Of a stretch of DNA of 64,000 nt, positions 10,628 to 22,720 are shown piece after piece (position 1 is the first letter of the stretch; each line of letters starts with the position of its first letter). Origin of the DNA: Dryas octopetala (taxonomy: Eukaryota; Streptophyta; Magnoliopsida; Rosales; Rosaceae); contig OY992832.1 of the NCBI GenBank assembly GCA_963921425.1, forward strand, positions 30,345,489-30,409,488, read 5' to 3'. Under the pieces are notes generated by a model. That model had not been told where the DNA came from. It did no database searches and was given only the letters and a program-made list of their open reading frames with translations. Position numbers and translations under genes: made by a program.

Positions 10628-11290
10628 CTAAATTTTCAACTCCTTCAATTCAGCTGAGGCCATTCTATAAGGTGCCTGAGATATAGGTGCTGCTCCCGGA
10701 ATTAAATCAATAGTAAATCCTATCTCTCTTTCCGGAGGTAAACCCGGAAGGTCTTCGGGAAATACGTCCGGAAAATCTCGCACTACAGGTAACTCCTCTA
10801 GTTTCTTCTCACTAGCCCGGGTATCAATTATGTGAGCCAAGTACCCCGTACAACCTTTACGAAGCAACCGTCTAGCTGATAATGCCGAAATCATACAGGA
10901 TGGAAAAACTTTACGCTCCCCATAAAATACTACCTCAGTTTGTTCTGGTCGATTAAAAGTTACTTTCTTATGAAAACAATCGATGGAAGCATGATGGGTA
11001 GCCAGCCAATCCATACCCAAAATGACATCCACATCAAAAATATCTAATGGGATTAAATCGGCCTTAAAGTCCTGATTATCAATCCTTATCGGACATACTC
11101 TTAGGACTTCGCGAGCCATAAGTGAAGTTCCAGCGGGTGTAGCTATAATTAACTCATAATCTAGTGGTGTAGGCATTCAATCAGCACACAGAATAAGTCT
11201 ACGTGATATAATTGTGTGTGGCCCCGGGGTCTATTAAAACACGAGCATTTTGTCCATAAATAAGTAACGTACCCATTATGACGTCTGGTG
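10628..11290 (-). pseudogene. Tekay-like pol: aspartic protease and RT leader
   Basis: The minus strand at about 11270-11215 encodes GTLLIYGQNARVLIDPGATH. DPGATH is the retroelement aspartic protease active site in this clade, where DSGAT is more usual. A frameshift near 11207 and a TGA at 11177-11179 follow. The protease body continues from 11176 with TPLDYELIIATPAGTS, the DVILGMDWLATHHASIDC flap-side motif and the PDVFPEDLPGLPPEREI linker that leads into RT. Protease releases the mature Gag, RT and integrase in the particle. The frameshift and stop at its active-site end disable polyprotein synthesis. Confidence 0.85.
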
Positions 11291-12547
11291 ATGCTTGAGC
11301 TTCCTGTTGGATCATAGCAAACACTCTGCCTTGAGCTCTGGGACGTCCTCTTTGGCCTCTTTGCTGTCCTCCAGCTCTACTAGTATTACTGGACTGAGCC
11401 CCACTACCGGACGCACTACCCCCAGTCTGAACTGCTCCTTGGCCCTGTTTTTGAGTTCCTGAAGTCTGTCCCTATCCAAAAGTAGATCTCGAAGTCCCAC
11501 TATCTCCATGATACAATAGTGGACAATCTTTCCTGAAATGTCCCTGCTGGCCACAATGGAAGCAACCGCTACTTCTCCTCAAACAAACTCCATCATGGCG
11601 CCTTCCACATGTGTTACATGGGGGTTGGCTAGGTTCTTGGGGTCGACTTCCTTGTGACCCACTCACCGGTACGGTGCTCCGAGCAGAACTGCCCACAGAC
11701 TGATGGCTGGAGCTACGACTCTGCCCTGATCCTCTACTGCCACCAGAACCACCTCTGTAACCTCTGAATCCACCACTTCCGGATGAACCAGAGCTGAAAC
11801 TTCCCCTTTTTGCTGGTCCTTGACTCGGTCCGCCAGACACAGCACTCTGAGGGTGATGGCGTCTCGTACCACCCCGGTTCCGCTCTATGAGAGACCTTTC
11901 CACCTTCATAGCGGCCTCCCTCAAGTTGGGGTAGCTAGTATGGACGGCTGCAGCAACCACTGTACGAATCTTCTCCTGTAAGCCATCCTCAAAGCGAGAG
12001 CACTTGTCTCTCTCATCAGCCACAAGTTGAGGACAAAATCGAGACAACTCAGTAAACCTCCTCTCATACTCTGCTACCGTCATAGTTCCTTGCCTCAGCC
12101 TCTGAAATTCTGCTCTCTTTTCATCACAGTAGACCCGAGGATAATACTGCTCGTAAAAAGCTCTCCTAAATCGATCCCACGTACATTCCTCGGCAGTGAG
12201 TCCCACCTTTTCGGACTCCCACCAATGATACGCATCGCCTTCTAGTAAAAAAGGAGCTAGAACCATCTTCTGATCCTCTGGCATCTCATAACGTCAAAGA
12301 TTCTCTCCAACCTCACGATCCAGTCATTGGCAACGCTGGGGTCAGTAGTGCCCTTAAAGTCTGTGGCCCCAACCTTACGAGCTCGTTCAATACTATAATC
12401 TCCTTCAGCTGGGCCACGAGTGCGCACGGCATTAGTCACCGCCTCAACTAAACGGTCTACGGTCTGCTCTAATCCAGGTGCAGCCTCATCTGCATCATGA
12501 GCTACTCTATGGTGGTTCCCCCGAGGATGGCGACGTCGAGAAGGCAT
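11291..12547 (-). pseudogene. Tekay-like gag (capsid and zinc knuckle)
   Basis: Start at 12547 gives MPSRRRHPRGNHHRVAHD and proceeds to DWIVRLERIFDVMRC. One base appears missing at about 12283, and the frame shifts to PEDQKMVLAPFLLEGDAYHWW, the retrotransposon Gag core. FRRAFYEQYYP and EYERRFTELSRFCP follow. A Gly/Ser-rich linker precedes the CCHC knuckle CFHCGQQGHFRKDC, which binds RNA during packaging. At 11472-11474 a TAG replaces Gln in FG-GQTSG; the reading frame then continues through a Gln/Gly-rich linker (RGQRGRPRAQGRVFAMIQ) to the protease. The gag initiator lies 71 bp after the primer binding site. Confidence 0.9.
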
Positions 12548-12617
12548 AGTACCTATATAAAAACCAAAATTTTATCAATTTACAGAAGGGACACAGGTTC
12601 AACAATATGAAACCAAG

Positions 12618-12629
12618 GCTCTGATACCA
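12618..12629 (-). other. Primer binding site, tRNA-iMet
   Basis: Minus strand TGGTATCAGAGC lies three bases inside the 5' LTR. It complements the 3' end of plant initiator methionine tRNA, the usual primer for this group. Confidence 0.9.
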
Positions 12630-12762
12630 AATTGACAAGACCGCCCCCGGATTTCCACCCTGAAACCCAAAGAGGTCTTGCGGGATCCAAAAAAAAAAAG
12701 GAAAATCCTACCGAAAATTCGGCAGCGCGCACCTCTCCTGAAAAAGGACTAACCCAAAATTT

Positions 12763-15383
12763 TATAATGTAACGCCCCGATCCTAGGGCTCAAAAATACA
12801 CTGAAACCTTGTCCTTTAAACCTCTTTTCAAAGAATGAGCCATGCACTTAATATAATAAATAAATACGTTAAATAAATCAGAGTGTGAGCCCAAAACATT
12901 TATGTAAAATTCACTGCATAAAATCAATTAAATCAAATTAGAATAGATCTCACTGCCTCGTCTTCTCCTCACTGCCTCCTCAGCCTGCTTAACCTGTAAA
13001 ACATCAACAACCACATTGTACCATATCCATGGTACACCGGGTCATTCAAACAAATAACCCGGTAAGCTCACTAGAGCTCGTATGAGTGAAATGACTTAAA
13101 CAATGATCCTCAAATAATTCTTCAATTTCCATACTTAATAATAATCCACAATAAGTATCCATAATTACTCAATCACATCACAAATTCATCAACAAATCAT
13201 CCAAGCATCAAAATAAACAAAATTCCTCAAATTCACATCTTAAATCCCATCAATAAATAATAATCCTCATTCTGGCAAATCAATTACCTAAACGTCAACT
13301 ATTAACCTCAATCTCGAATCATTCACATCCTAACTCATAACCTCAATGCATAATGCATTCATCAATTCCATCCTCAAGATTCAAGCCTAGACCTACCCAG
13401 TCCTAGTTAAATCAAGTCCTAGCAAACAAATGCACACAAGAAATCCAGCAAACAGTTAAACTAACTAATTTCACTCACGTCACTCTTTGAAATCCCCCTA
13501 ATCTCACTCACGTCGCTCTTTGGAATCTCCCTAATCTCACTCACGTCGCTCTTTGAAAATTCTCATAATCTCACTCTTTGGAATCCCCCAACTTAAAATT
13601 TATTTTCAAAATCTCTTCCTTCAAATCCATTTTTAAATCCCCTCAAACCGTAAATCAACTCTAAAAGTAACACAGTTCTTAAGCTGAAATCAATATTATC
13701 AACTGTATATAAATAATTTAGGCTAAAAACTTTCAACTCAAATAAACCTCGATATACTGAAAAAGCAATGAAACCGTACAACGAAGAAGTATCAAATCTG
13801 AACTGATTTAAAACACAAGGTCTTACTGAAATGTCATTTAAAATATTTACTGATGCAAATTCATTTCTCAAAGTACTCCACAACTGAAAAACTCACGCCA
13901 CACTAGTACCCGGGGAACTGCTGGTCATACACCGCCGAGTCATCTCTAGGCAAGTGCAGAGCAAATTTATACCTGCTGTGATGCTGGTCATACACCGCCG
14001 ACTAGGCAAGTGCAGAGCGAGTGCTGGTCGTACACTGCCAACTAGGCAAGTGCAGAGCGAGTGCTGGTCATACACCGCCGAGTCATCTCTAGGCGAGTGC
14101 AGAGCAAATATACACCTGCTGAAGGGGGTACTAATATGGCGGTTTGAAACCGCTTCTGTATACCTCAATCAACCACATCTCAAAATACTCCTTCAGATAA
14201 AAACTGAAATTTATTTCTTCAAAAAAGTACACTTAAATAAATCATTTTCAAATTATAAAAACTGCTAGATTCAAATCATTTTCGAAGGACGAAAATTCAA
14301 TAATAAAACTTCTCCAAAATAATGCCAAAAACCATTTCCAGAAACTATCCATACCCAATTAAATCAAGAAGATAGTTGAATTATAAAATGTGCAAAACAT
14401 TTCGAAAACCAGAGATCTACTCATAGTCTACCCCGAGCTACACCGAAACCTTCTCCGAAATTGATTCCTACTCACGCCCCCTCACTTGTTTGTCATCCCT
14501 ACTCACAGTCTACTGTATAATAATTGCTTAATCCTCACTTATATACCTCGACAACAAATATTTCTTCTCTAATCCAGCAATTATCGTCATTCCTTGATCC
14601 TCGAAAATAGTCATTCTCATCAAATCAGTGCTTAATCCCAGGGCAACTCTATAAATTCCCAACTAATTTCTTAGCCTCAAATCCTCGTCAATTCATTTTC
14701 CTAATTCAAATCCTACACCTAGTCTTCTCTAACGTAAAGCGGCAAATCCATAAAACAGACAATTCATCTACAGTACTCAATAGAATAACCAAATAAGTTT
14801 CACTCACAGTCTAACCACGCGAAATGACGAAAATGCCCTTCTTGGCTCCTTTGCTCGGATCTCAAATCCGGCAGCATAACGACATCGGGAATGCGATTTC
14901 CCGAGCCCGTGTACCACAAGCTTCGGGTGACTGGCCAGAGGCCAAAAATCAACAATTCCAGCCATCGGTGTGGCCAAACGCGACGGGACCCGCGGTGGTC
15001 CGTGGTGGTCAACCTGGGACGACGGCCAATTCTCGCCGGAAATGGCCGAAATTGGCCGGAGAAGACGATCGGACAACCATCTTCGATCCACCGCCGTTTG
15101 AGGTCATCGGAGCATGGGGTAACCACTGGGAGACTCGCCGTGGCCTGGGGAAGAGAACCCAGGTGGTCCGGCGCCGCAACTCCATCGGAAAACGCAGATC
15201 GCCGGCGAGGGGAGGCTCGGCTGTTCCGCGTTGTTCCTTCGTCGTGGGTGATCGGCCGGAAAAAATGGAGGCCACAGGGATAGAGAGGGGAGGGAGGCGA
15301 GGCTGGTGGGCCAAAAACCCAACCCATCCGCCGCCGGACGCGCCGGTGGCAGATCGACGGAGGTGAGAGAAGGAGACAGGCGC

Positions 15384-15433
<50 letters not shown>

Positions 15434-15762
15434 CTGACTTTTTGGGTTTTAAAAACCACTTTTGTAAAAATTGCAAGTGTGCCACTCGCTTCAAAAGCTC
15501 GTATCTTTCAAACCGTAGCTCCGATTGACGCGTGCCGCGTGTCTACGAACTCGTGGACTCAAGACCTTTCCAACGTGCCCAAAGTCAAAGACGATGGTCC
15601 ATTTGTTTTAAAAGTCAACTTTTGGGTCAAACCCAATTTAAAACAAAAATTAAAAATTAACCCAAAACCTTTTTAAATTCCAAATAAATTCCCAAAATCC
15701 TTAAAATAAAATCGCAAAATATTTAAAATAACTCTTTGAAAAATACGGGGTCTTACATATAA
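12763..15762 (-). mobile_element. Nested solo LTR (2,990 bp) with perfect 5-bp TSD TATAA
   Basis: Element-strand ends are TGTAAGACCCCG (15757) and CGGGGCGTTACA (12768). TATAA flanks both sides (12763-12767, 15758-15762). The sister LTR at 5283-5287 shows the uninterrupted TTTTATAACCTG site. There is no internal region, primer site or pol, so it is a solo LTR left by LTR-LTR recombination. Long frames inside it (for example 14800-15459 minus, whose SLSLSL run is the GA microsatellite at 15386-15429) are not genes. Confidence 0.93.
13919..14122. repeat. Tandem repeat in the nested solo LTR
   Basis: Four imperfect units around GCTGGTCATACACCGCCGA and AGGCAAGTGCAGAGC, two of them with an extra GTCATCTCT spacer. 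GC-rich within an AT-rich LTR. Confidence 0.8.
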
Positions 15763-16229
15763 CCTGTTAAAACACACTTCTAAGTTTCCAACTTCCCTAC
15801 CACAACCAATTTGGGTCTCCGACCCAACATAAAATTTACAATTTTATAAGGTTACAACCAAATATCAGAGCCAAACTACAAGATAAGGTTTACAGGAAAT
15901 CCTACACTATACAATACGAAGAGAAAGCCCGCCTCGACGAGAAAATTGTGATTGGCTGCCGCTTCAATCTGGGGAACCATTAAAACACAAAGAAAATGAC
16001 TCACGGTGAGAAGGACTCAGTGAGTGGGTGAACAAATCAAATGATAACAAAGTTAATAAGGTAAAACATTTTATTAATAATCTCAATTGCACAAACACAA
16101 TAGATTTCCCCCATTTAAAATATGCTTTGAACTGATAAACAAAATGACTAAAATATTTTTATTTAATAAAGTTTTTAGGATTATCGTGGGCCATATAAGT
16201 ACCCATTTGACGGGCTCCACATTGGTACC

Positions 16230-16506
16230 GTACAAAACCGTTGCACCAAGTGAAGCGTCTACTTAACCTTCCACCCGCACCGTCGTAACGCCGTCATGCG
16301 AGTGGATTTACGATGTCCCTTGTACCATCGCAACGCCGTAATACAAGTGGACACAGGGTGGCCCTTGTACCGTCGAATCGCCGTCGTACAATAAGCCAAA
16401 GTGTTGTACATGCACGTAGATTGCCCTTCCACCCGCACCGTCGCAACGCCGTCATGCGAGTGGACTTATGGTGTCCCTTGTACCGTCGAATCGCCGTCAT
16501 ACAATA
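16230..16506. repeat. LTR-embedded tandem repeat, five 45-bp units
   Basis: Sister array of 5761-6085. It lacks the unit that ends with ACAAGAGGACACATGG in the 3' LTR, a 45-bp copy-number difference. Confidence 0.85.
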
Positions 16507-17887
16507 AGCCAAAGTGTCGCACGTACACGTAGACTACCCCCAAAGGGCGAGGCATCCCGGCACACGGCCCAAAGCCTATGTGTGTGCCGTGATGGGTCCC
16601 AAAGACCTACTTAATAATTGGTGGGTACTTAGACGGCCTATTAAATAATTTGTTTAATTATTTAATAACCCTTAGATCAACATGGCATATAATTCAATCC
16701 ATTTAAAATATTTATTAATGCAAAACAGACTTCACTCAAATCAATATTTCATTATTTAACTCAAAATTTCAAAAGTAATATAAAAACCACAAAACCCATA
16801 AACTTTGCAAGCAAAAGAAAATCCACTCACAATATTGGAGCCTAGTGTCGACCTCCGGATGAATCACCTCTAGTCTCGGGAGCGTCGCCTAAAACAACCA
16901 AGCATACAAAACATAAATTAGACTTGGTATAGAACGTAGATTAAAATGTGGAATTGAATCTAAGTGTTCTTCTCTTGACTTCTTGGTCTCATTTTAATTC
17001 ACCCATCATACAACGCCTCCAACAACTTGGAAACAACTAAAATATTGTTCTATATACTTCTATAACCCAATCTAATCATATCAAGTTGAGCAAATTTTTC
17101 TCCATTCCCATTTTCTCAAATTTGCAAATTTTCCCTCACTTATTTCACTCATAATAGAAACTAGGGATCCTAAGGATTTAAAATTGTCCTCAATGCATTT
17201 AGAAGCACCTCATATTGCCAATTTCTCCATTAACCAATTTGGGGATAATACCTCCAACCGAATTTCTCGATTTCTCTATATTTCCTTGAAATTTTCTCAA
17301 AGTTTATGATCCTAATCCTAAATTTAAGATTCCTAGAGTTAAAACCATCTCAAACCCATCAAGCATACTCCCCCAACTTCAAATTTCTTAAGAAACCCGA
17401 AATGGTCTCAAATGCTCAAAAATCAAACTCTGATTTCTCAAGTTTTTAAACAAAAATTTAAAGGAAAAGGGAGCCCATTACCTAGAAAGGAAAAACCCCT
17501 AAAATTTCATGGAAAATGAGGTAGAAATCTGGCCGGATTTGAAAGAGTTGTCGACTGCCCTTTTCGCTCGTTTCTGAGCTGTTTGTTGCAACCGGGGTTG
17601 GGGGTAACTGGGCTGGTGGCGCCGGCGACTAGGAAGAGTGGCCAACTACTCGACGTCAGCTGGAAGTGGCCAGAAGAGCTGGACTTGTGTGGAGCTGAGT
17701 GTGCGCAGGGAATTGTTGCCGAGAGAGAGAGAACTTAGGGGCTCGGGGTGGACGATCAGCTCCGGCGAAGGGGGTCGCGCGGCTGACTTGGTTGACGAGG
17801 AAATGGCCGGCGTTGATGGTTGTGGTGGTGGCTGGCTGGGTGTTTGCAGAGAGAGACACGGAGGGATGAGAAGAGTGAGGTCACGGG

Positions 17888-17947
<60 letters not shown>

Positions 17948-18316
17948 TAGATAGGGGGTGTGTTGAGTAAAATTGTGGGGGTTTCTAGAGAAATCCTGTT
18001 TTAATACTAAAAATTTTCTAGAATTTTCGTGTAAAAGGACAAAATTGCCTCTAAAATGTTTCGCCCCACATTCTCAAACCGTGGCCCAAATTTAAATTCC
18101 GTCTTCGGAAGTACGTTATGAACTACTTCATTACCCCCGTCTATTGAAATTTTCTAAAAGTTTTTATCTTCCTTAATTTCCCGTTTTATTACCCATTTTC
18201 TTATTAGAATGTATAAGTCTCTTTCAAATTAAACTTTCCAACTGGGTCACCACCGAATGAAATTTAACTTGATTTTATATAAAAGAACGAAACTTGGGTC
18301 GGGTCATTACACCATA

Positions 18317-18690
18317 TTTGTGAAAGATATGGCGACTTTATCTCTAATACGAGTTTGGTTTAGTATTAGTGAAAGGATTGGATTTCGGGAGGACGTGTGG
18401 TGGAATACTGTTCCTTTCGTGATCTATTTTCCTAGACTTTATTGTTTGTCTAATTCTAGGTGGTTTTTTCCATGAATTGTAGTGTCTTCCTTTTGAAATT
18501 CTATTGATTGAGGTTTTCGTTTTTCCTAAAATCTTAATGATAGAGATGTGGAGGAATTCTCTTCTTTGATTTCAATCATTGATCTTATCTCCCTATCTTA
18601 CATGGAAAAGGATGACCGATCTTGGTCCCTTAATTCTTCAGGAATTGTTTCTTGGGAGTCTTTATCTGAGAGGTTGATTGATGATTGTCA
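18317..18690 (+). pseudogene. LINE ORF2 fragment, right half
   Basis: The plus strand encodes FVKDMATLSLIRVWFSISER, IGFREDVWWNTVPF and FPRLYCLSNSRW. These match the G-G-RIRFWEDxWW ... FPRLYxLS zinc-knuckle region of plant L1-type LINEs, and NLNDRDVEEFSSLISIID with WSLNSSGIVSWESLSE continue it. Joined across the Tekay element with 5035-5156, the reading continues as EGY-IFVKDM after removal of one TSD. Stops near 18475 and after show it is not functional. Confidence 0.75.
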
Positions 18691-18892
18691 TTTATGTAGG
18701 CTGATTATTAGGCATTTAGCTTAATGGCTGATTAGGTTGTTAGCTTAGATTAAGGTCTAACTTATAGAGCTGATTACCAGAACAATTTATGTCTTGGAAT
18801 CCTATATAAATCAATATGCCCCTTTCATTTGAAATATGGAGCACAACAATTCTTCCTTTCTAAATTTTTCTTTTCAACATGTTATCAAAGCT
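18675..18892 (+). mobile_element. Ty1/Copia LTR remnant with primer-site relic
   Basis: A short LTR-like stretch begins TGATTGATG within the LINE tail. It has a promoter-like TATATAAATC near 18803 and ends TTTTCAACA. It is followed by TGTTATCAAAGCT, a two-mismatch version of the tRNA-iMet site TGGTATCAGAGCT. The LTR start is uncertain. Confidence 0.5.
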
Positions 18893-19168
18893 ATATATAT
18901 ATATATATATGCTTCTGAGACCTAAACCCACTGCTACACTTATCCTACTTTGAGCACACAAAAAAAAGAAAAGAATGGGCAGCAACTTCTCTCGCGTTAC
19001 CATGTCATAGATTCCACTAAATCTTGTTCGGATCCCATCTCAATCTTGTCTCCCTCATATCTCATCTCCCTTCTCATCTCGCTCCAGTCCCATCTCAGTT
19101 CTCAGCTTGATTTACTTCAGTCCCTATGGGTGACAAACAGACAGCAAGACTCCCTCTTCTTCAGCTTT

Positions 19169-19310
19169 ATGACTAGCACAAGATTGAAGGGCCCTAATTA
19201 CCTTCATTCGGCCCAAGCTGTCCAAGTTTTTCTGAAAGCTCGCAAACATGCTTTGATTCTATTTGTAGCAAGCTGGAGTTGTCGATAGCTACGCTCCAGC
19301 TTAAAGGGAT
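19169..19310 (+). pseudogene. Copia gag N-terminal fragment
   Basis: MTSTRLKGPNYLHSAQAVQ and FLKARKHA match the start of plant Copia Gag, where a KLNGxNYLxWxQxFxxFL pattern is standard. The frame is lost within 40 codons. It sits 280 bp after the LTR/primer-site relic, the right place for gag. The rest of the element is missing. Confidence 0.5.
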
Positions 19311-19575
19311 AAAATTCGAAAATGGAGGTTTTCAAAAATATTTTGTTATTTAAGAATGTTTATGTTTTAAATAAATTATTTTAAAGTTGACTTTATTTGA
19401 TCAAATTAAAGGTTTTAGTTTTTAAACAAGATTTTCATTTATTTGGATAGAGCACAAGACTACGAGCACATAGCCATGAACGGTACCCGAATCGGAGTTA
19501 AGGTTAACAAATTACGGTGGTTTTAACTTGAAGGGCAATTTTGTAATTCTGTGACTTAGGGTTTGTGAGGTATAA
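19311..19575 (+). mobile_element. LTR fragment, sister of 3765-4286 (MITE-free)
   Basis: Matches the left-hand LTR fragment but without the MULE-type MITE. It continues into GACTACGAGC ... CGGAGTTAAGG and a GGGCAATTTTGTAA stretch common to these LTRs. Confidence 0.7.
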
Positions 19576-20256
19576 ATGTTGTTATATGCATGCACTTATG
19601 CAAATCGTTTTAGTAAACGTATTGTGTATATTTCTAATATCAATGAGCAAACTTTTCTTTTATGTTTCATCCTTCATATATATACTATATCCTTATATAT
19701 GTGTATATGCATAAAAGAGGTCCATGATTTCTTGTTAAAAAAATAATGTCTTAAAGAAGGTAGGACAGTGAGACTTATATCTCTTAGTACTTGAAGTCTA
19801 AACAGTTCTTGGTAACAAGATTGATAACTGGACATATCAATCCCGTGAAGCCAGCATGATCTATCTCTGCTTAACGTCTAGGATAATCGGTCTCAGATTA
19901 TTGGTGTAGAGACACTAGGAAAAGATCATGGGTGCCAATAAATGGTTCACTGAATGTGACCGATATAACAAATACATGTTCTGGATTACACACACTTCAA
20001 CAAGTTTTCGTTAAGTCTTAATAATACAACTGGTCACTAGACTTGAGACGCCACAATTGTCCTATGCGTTCGGTCGCTATGCTTTGACTCATAAGGTTAG
20101 ATTTCTATAGTTTAGTTAAAGATGTTGATTGGGTATAGTCACTGATGTATTGGGGCATGTGTGTGTTCAACACAAAATCTATCACTCCTAATAATAGGGG
20201 AGATGTTTCAAGAGACAACATATATTTAGATTCATGAATCTTTGCCCAAGTAGTAC
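19576..20256. other. Unclassified non-coding, repeat-like sequence
   Basis: No open frame with a domain. The moderately GC-balanced stretch 19740-20210 looks like internal non-coding sequence of an unidentified retroelement, but I cannot assign it. Confidence 0.35.
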
Positions 20257-22220
20257 TAGATTATTGAGCTCATTTTATATATAATTTTTATCCTTAAAAC
20301 CTTACATTTTTGTCAATAACTTTTAGCATTTTTAGTGTTTTACTTCTTATTTTTATTATTTAGTCGATTAGTAGGTTTATTAGTTTTTTGTTTCATTTCC
20401 TATGTTTTAATGTTTTATTAGGATTTATTTTAGTTTATTGTAATTTTAATTTTATTTAATTTTTAATTTTTAATTATTGTATTTTTATTTTGTAGGACTT
20501 GAAATGAGAAGCCCAAAAAAATAAAAGAGGAAAATGGCCCAAAATGTTGAAGAGAAGCCCTTCCTAAGTCACCGGCCCAAAATGGAAGGAGAAGAATTGA
20601 AGATGGAGAAGCCCACTTGCGCAGAAGCGCAGCCCAAACAAATGAAAGCTGAAGAGTCATCCAGCTGCCTTTCTTTTCTTCCGCCCGGCAACAAGCAATC
20701 AATTTGGTTTGATCAATCATTCCTTCAAGCAAAGCCGCCAAGCTTCAAGCCGCCCCCATTTCTTCTTCTCTCTCTCTCACGTTCTCCCATGTGATCGAGC
20801 CGATCTTACAAAGCCAAGCCGCCGGTTGATGTGCAAGTTGATATTAATTAATCACTCTTCCCTCCACTCAGCAATTGACACGTGGCACTCTCTATCAGCT
20901 TCCTTTACTCTGCGGCTTCTTTTGGATGATTAATCTCTCTCACTGCCAATCAGCCTTGGACACATGGCGTGGGCAAAGCTGTTGACAACCTTTTTCCAGC
21001 CTTCTTCCGCACTCCTTCTCTTCTCTCTATACATATCTCATCCCAGCCAATTAGTATATGACACGTGGCGATGCAAAACTCTTCTCACAGCTGCCACCAG
21101 CTTTTGTGCTGATCATTTCCTCATCACATGACATTGTCTTTGCCTATTTAAATGAGCCTCCTTCATATTTTTTACTCTATATTTTAATTTTATATTTTTT
21201 TCTAGTATTATCTTAAGATTTCTCTCTCAAGCCCTTTAATTATAATGTTTGAGAGAGAATATGAATGTAATTTTCTTGCACTTTTAATTAATGAAACTTT
21301 AATTTATGTTTCTATTCTCTCTTCTTTCCTAATTTTTTATTTAGTTTATGTCTTTTATTTTATGTAGTTCTTTACTTTATGGTTAGTAGTGTTATTTATT
21401 TTCTTGTTCTTTAAATTACATGCTTATTTATTTATTATTTTTATTTAAAATCTAATCTCATGGGTGGTCACTAAACCCCCTTACCTTGGTAAGAGGGAAA
21501 CACTACCATGAATATTATTAAGTGAGATTTTTATGTTAATTTCCCCCTTGTTTAGATCCTACAAGCTCTAGATTTTGATATTAAAATGAGAAAGATATCA
21601 TCTTTCACCCATAATGTTATATATTATGGGTAGCTAGATCATCTTTCCACATTTTAGCTTTATGGTTAATCTTTTAAAACACAAACTTTTTTGAACTCTA
21701 ATTGTTCTTTAGTTTTTGGTTCACTTGGATTGCTTAAAGTTTGTATTTTATAAGTAAAATCAAGATTTATCATATAAATCTTCAATTTTTGTGCTCAATT
21801 CATATTTATTTTTGTAAGAGGGCATCAAGTGACTCTTGGGTGCCCTCCTTTTTGGAAAATTACTAAAAATCTCACTTAATATGTTCATAAGTGGCATAGA
21901 ACCCTGACCTTGGTTCTTATATCGTTGTTTAGCTTCTAAAACCAAAAAGTTGTTATTTTTCTTTCTAGATTTAATATTTAAATTTTGCACCTTTATTTAC
22001 TTAATTCTCTTTTCATCTACTTTATTTGTTTTTCTACTTTAGTTGCATTTTATTTTAAGTTGCTTCACAAACCAACAAAATTTCCAAACTAGATTAGTTT
22101 TTTAAATTAACTTAAGTTTAAGCTTATTGTATCGTTTTGTATCACTCCTTGAGGTTTGACCTCGTTAGTATACTACTAGACTCGTATATTTACGAGTAAA
22201 TAAAACTTTACAACATAGAT
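20257..22220 (+). mobile_element. Solo LTR, Tat-type family (1,954 bp), TSD TAGAT
   Basis: TAGAT flanks the element at 20257-20261 and 22216-22220. The LTR starts TATTGAGCTC at 20262 and aligns base for base with TGTTTATCAC at 54912, so the canonical TG has become TA. It ends TTTACAACA after a GGTTTGACCTCGTTAGTATAC tail segment shared with the LTR ending at 60426. A GGGTGGTCACTA motif near 21461 is shared with 63913. No internal region. Frames such as 20534-20794 are non-coding. Confidence 0.8.
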
Positions 22221-22414
22221 CATAGAAACAAGGTTTCATGGTCGAAAAGTGTTGGGTCTCAAAGATATGCTAAAGTTGACGGAATTCCATACCCGACCAT
22301 AATTCAAGAACATATGATGATAGAGAGACTGTATTGTGTTGCAATCAAAGACAAAATAAGTTCTTCTCTTTTCCAGTTAATCCAGATAATCATAACACTC
22401 TGCTAAGTGTCAAT
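22221..22414. other. No gene seen
   Basis: Short unique-looking spacer between the solo LTR and the CACTA end. Confidence 0.5.
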
Positions 22415-22720
22415 CACTACAAGAAATATTGGCTATAGTGATGAAATTTTTAGTGACGAATTTCACATTTATCACTAAACATGTATATTTAGTGACCAAA
22501 TATATTAGTTCATCCCTAAATGGTTTGGCTGCAAAAAAATTTATTTTGCCTCCTAAATTTTGATTATTAGTGACCAAATATTTGGGGGTTGAGTGACCTA
22601 TTTTTAACTTGGTCACTAAAGCTCATAGGAAAAATAAAAATGGCTAGGTTACTTCTTATTAACTTGATCAGTAAAGCCTATGAGAAAAATAAAAATACAC
22701 TGTATTCTATTACAAAAAAA
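22415..22720 (+). mobile_element. Truncated CACTA (En/Spm) terminus
   Basis: Starts CACTACAAGAAA, the conserved plant CACTA terminus. Repeated subterminal AGTGACGAA / AGTGACCAAA motifs follow, then a 58-bp direct duplication at about 22606-22705. No opposite end (TTTCTTGTAGTG) was found downstream, so only one end remains. Confidence 0.75.

Larger units (their letters stand above)
12633..18311 (-). mobile_element. 5' LTR of the Tekay-like element, with nested solo LTR
   Basis: The LTR runs from 18311 (TGTAATGACCCG in element orientation) to 12633 (GGTCTTGTCA). Removing 12768-15757 and one TSD leaves about 2,684 bp, against 2,697 for the 3' LTR. Differences from the sister are few: scattered transitions, a CGGCAGCGCGCACC variant, one fewer 45-bp repeat unit and a longer GA run (17894-17945). 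This points to a fairly recent insertion. Confidence 0.9.

Noticed and set aside
14800..15494. Minus-strand frames of 219 and 161 codons with a SLSLSL start
   Set aside because: They lie in the transcribed leader of the nested solo LTR. SLSLSL comes from the GA microsatellite and no domain is present.
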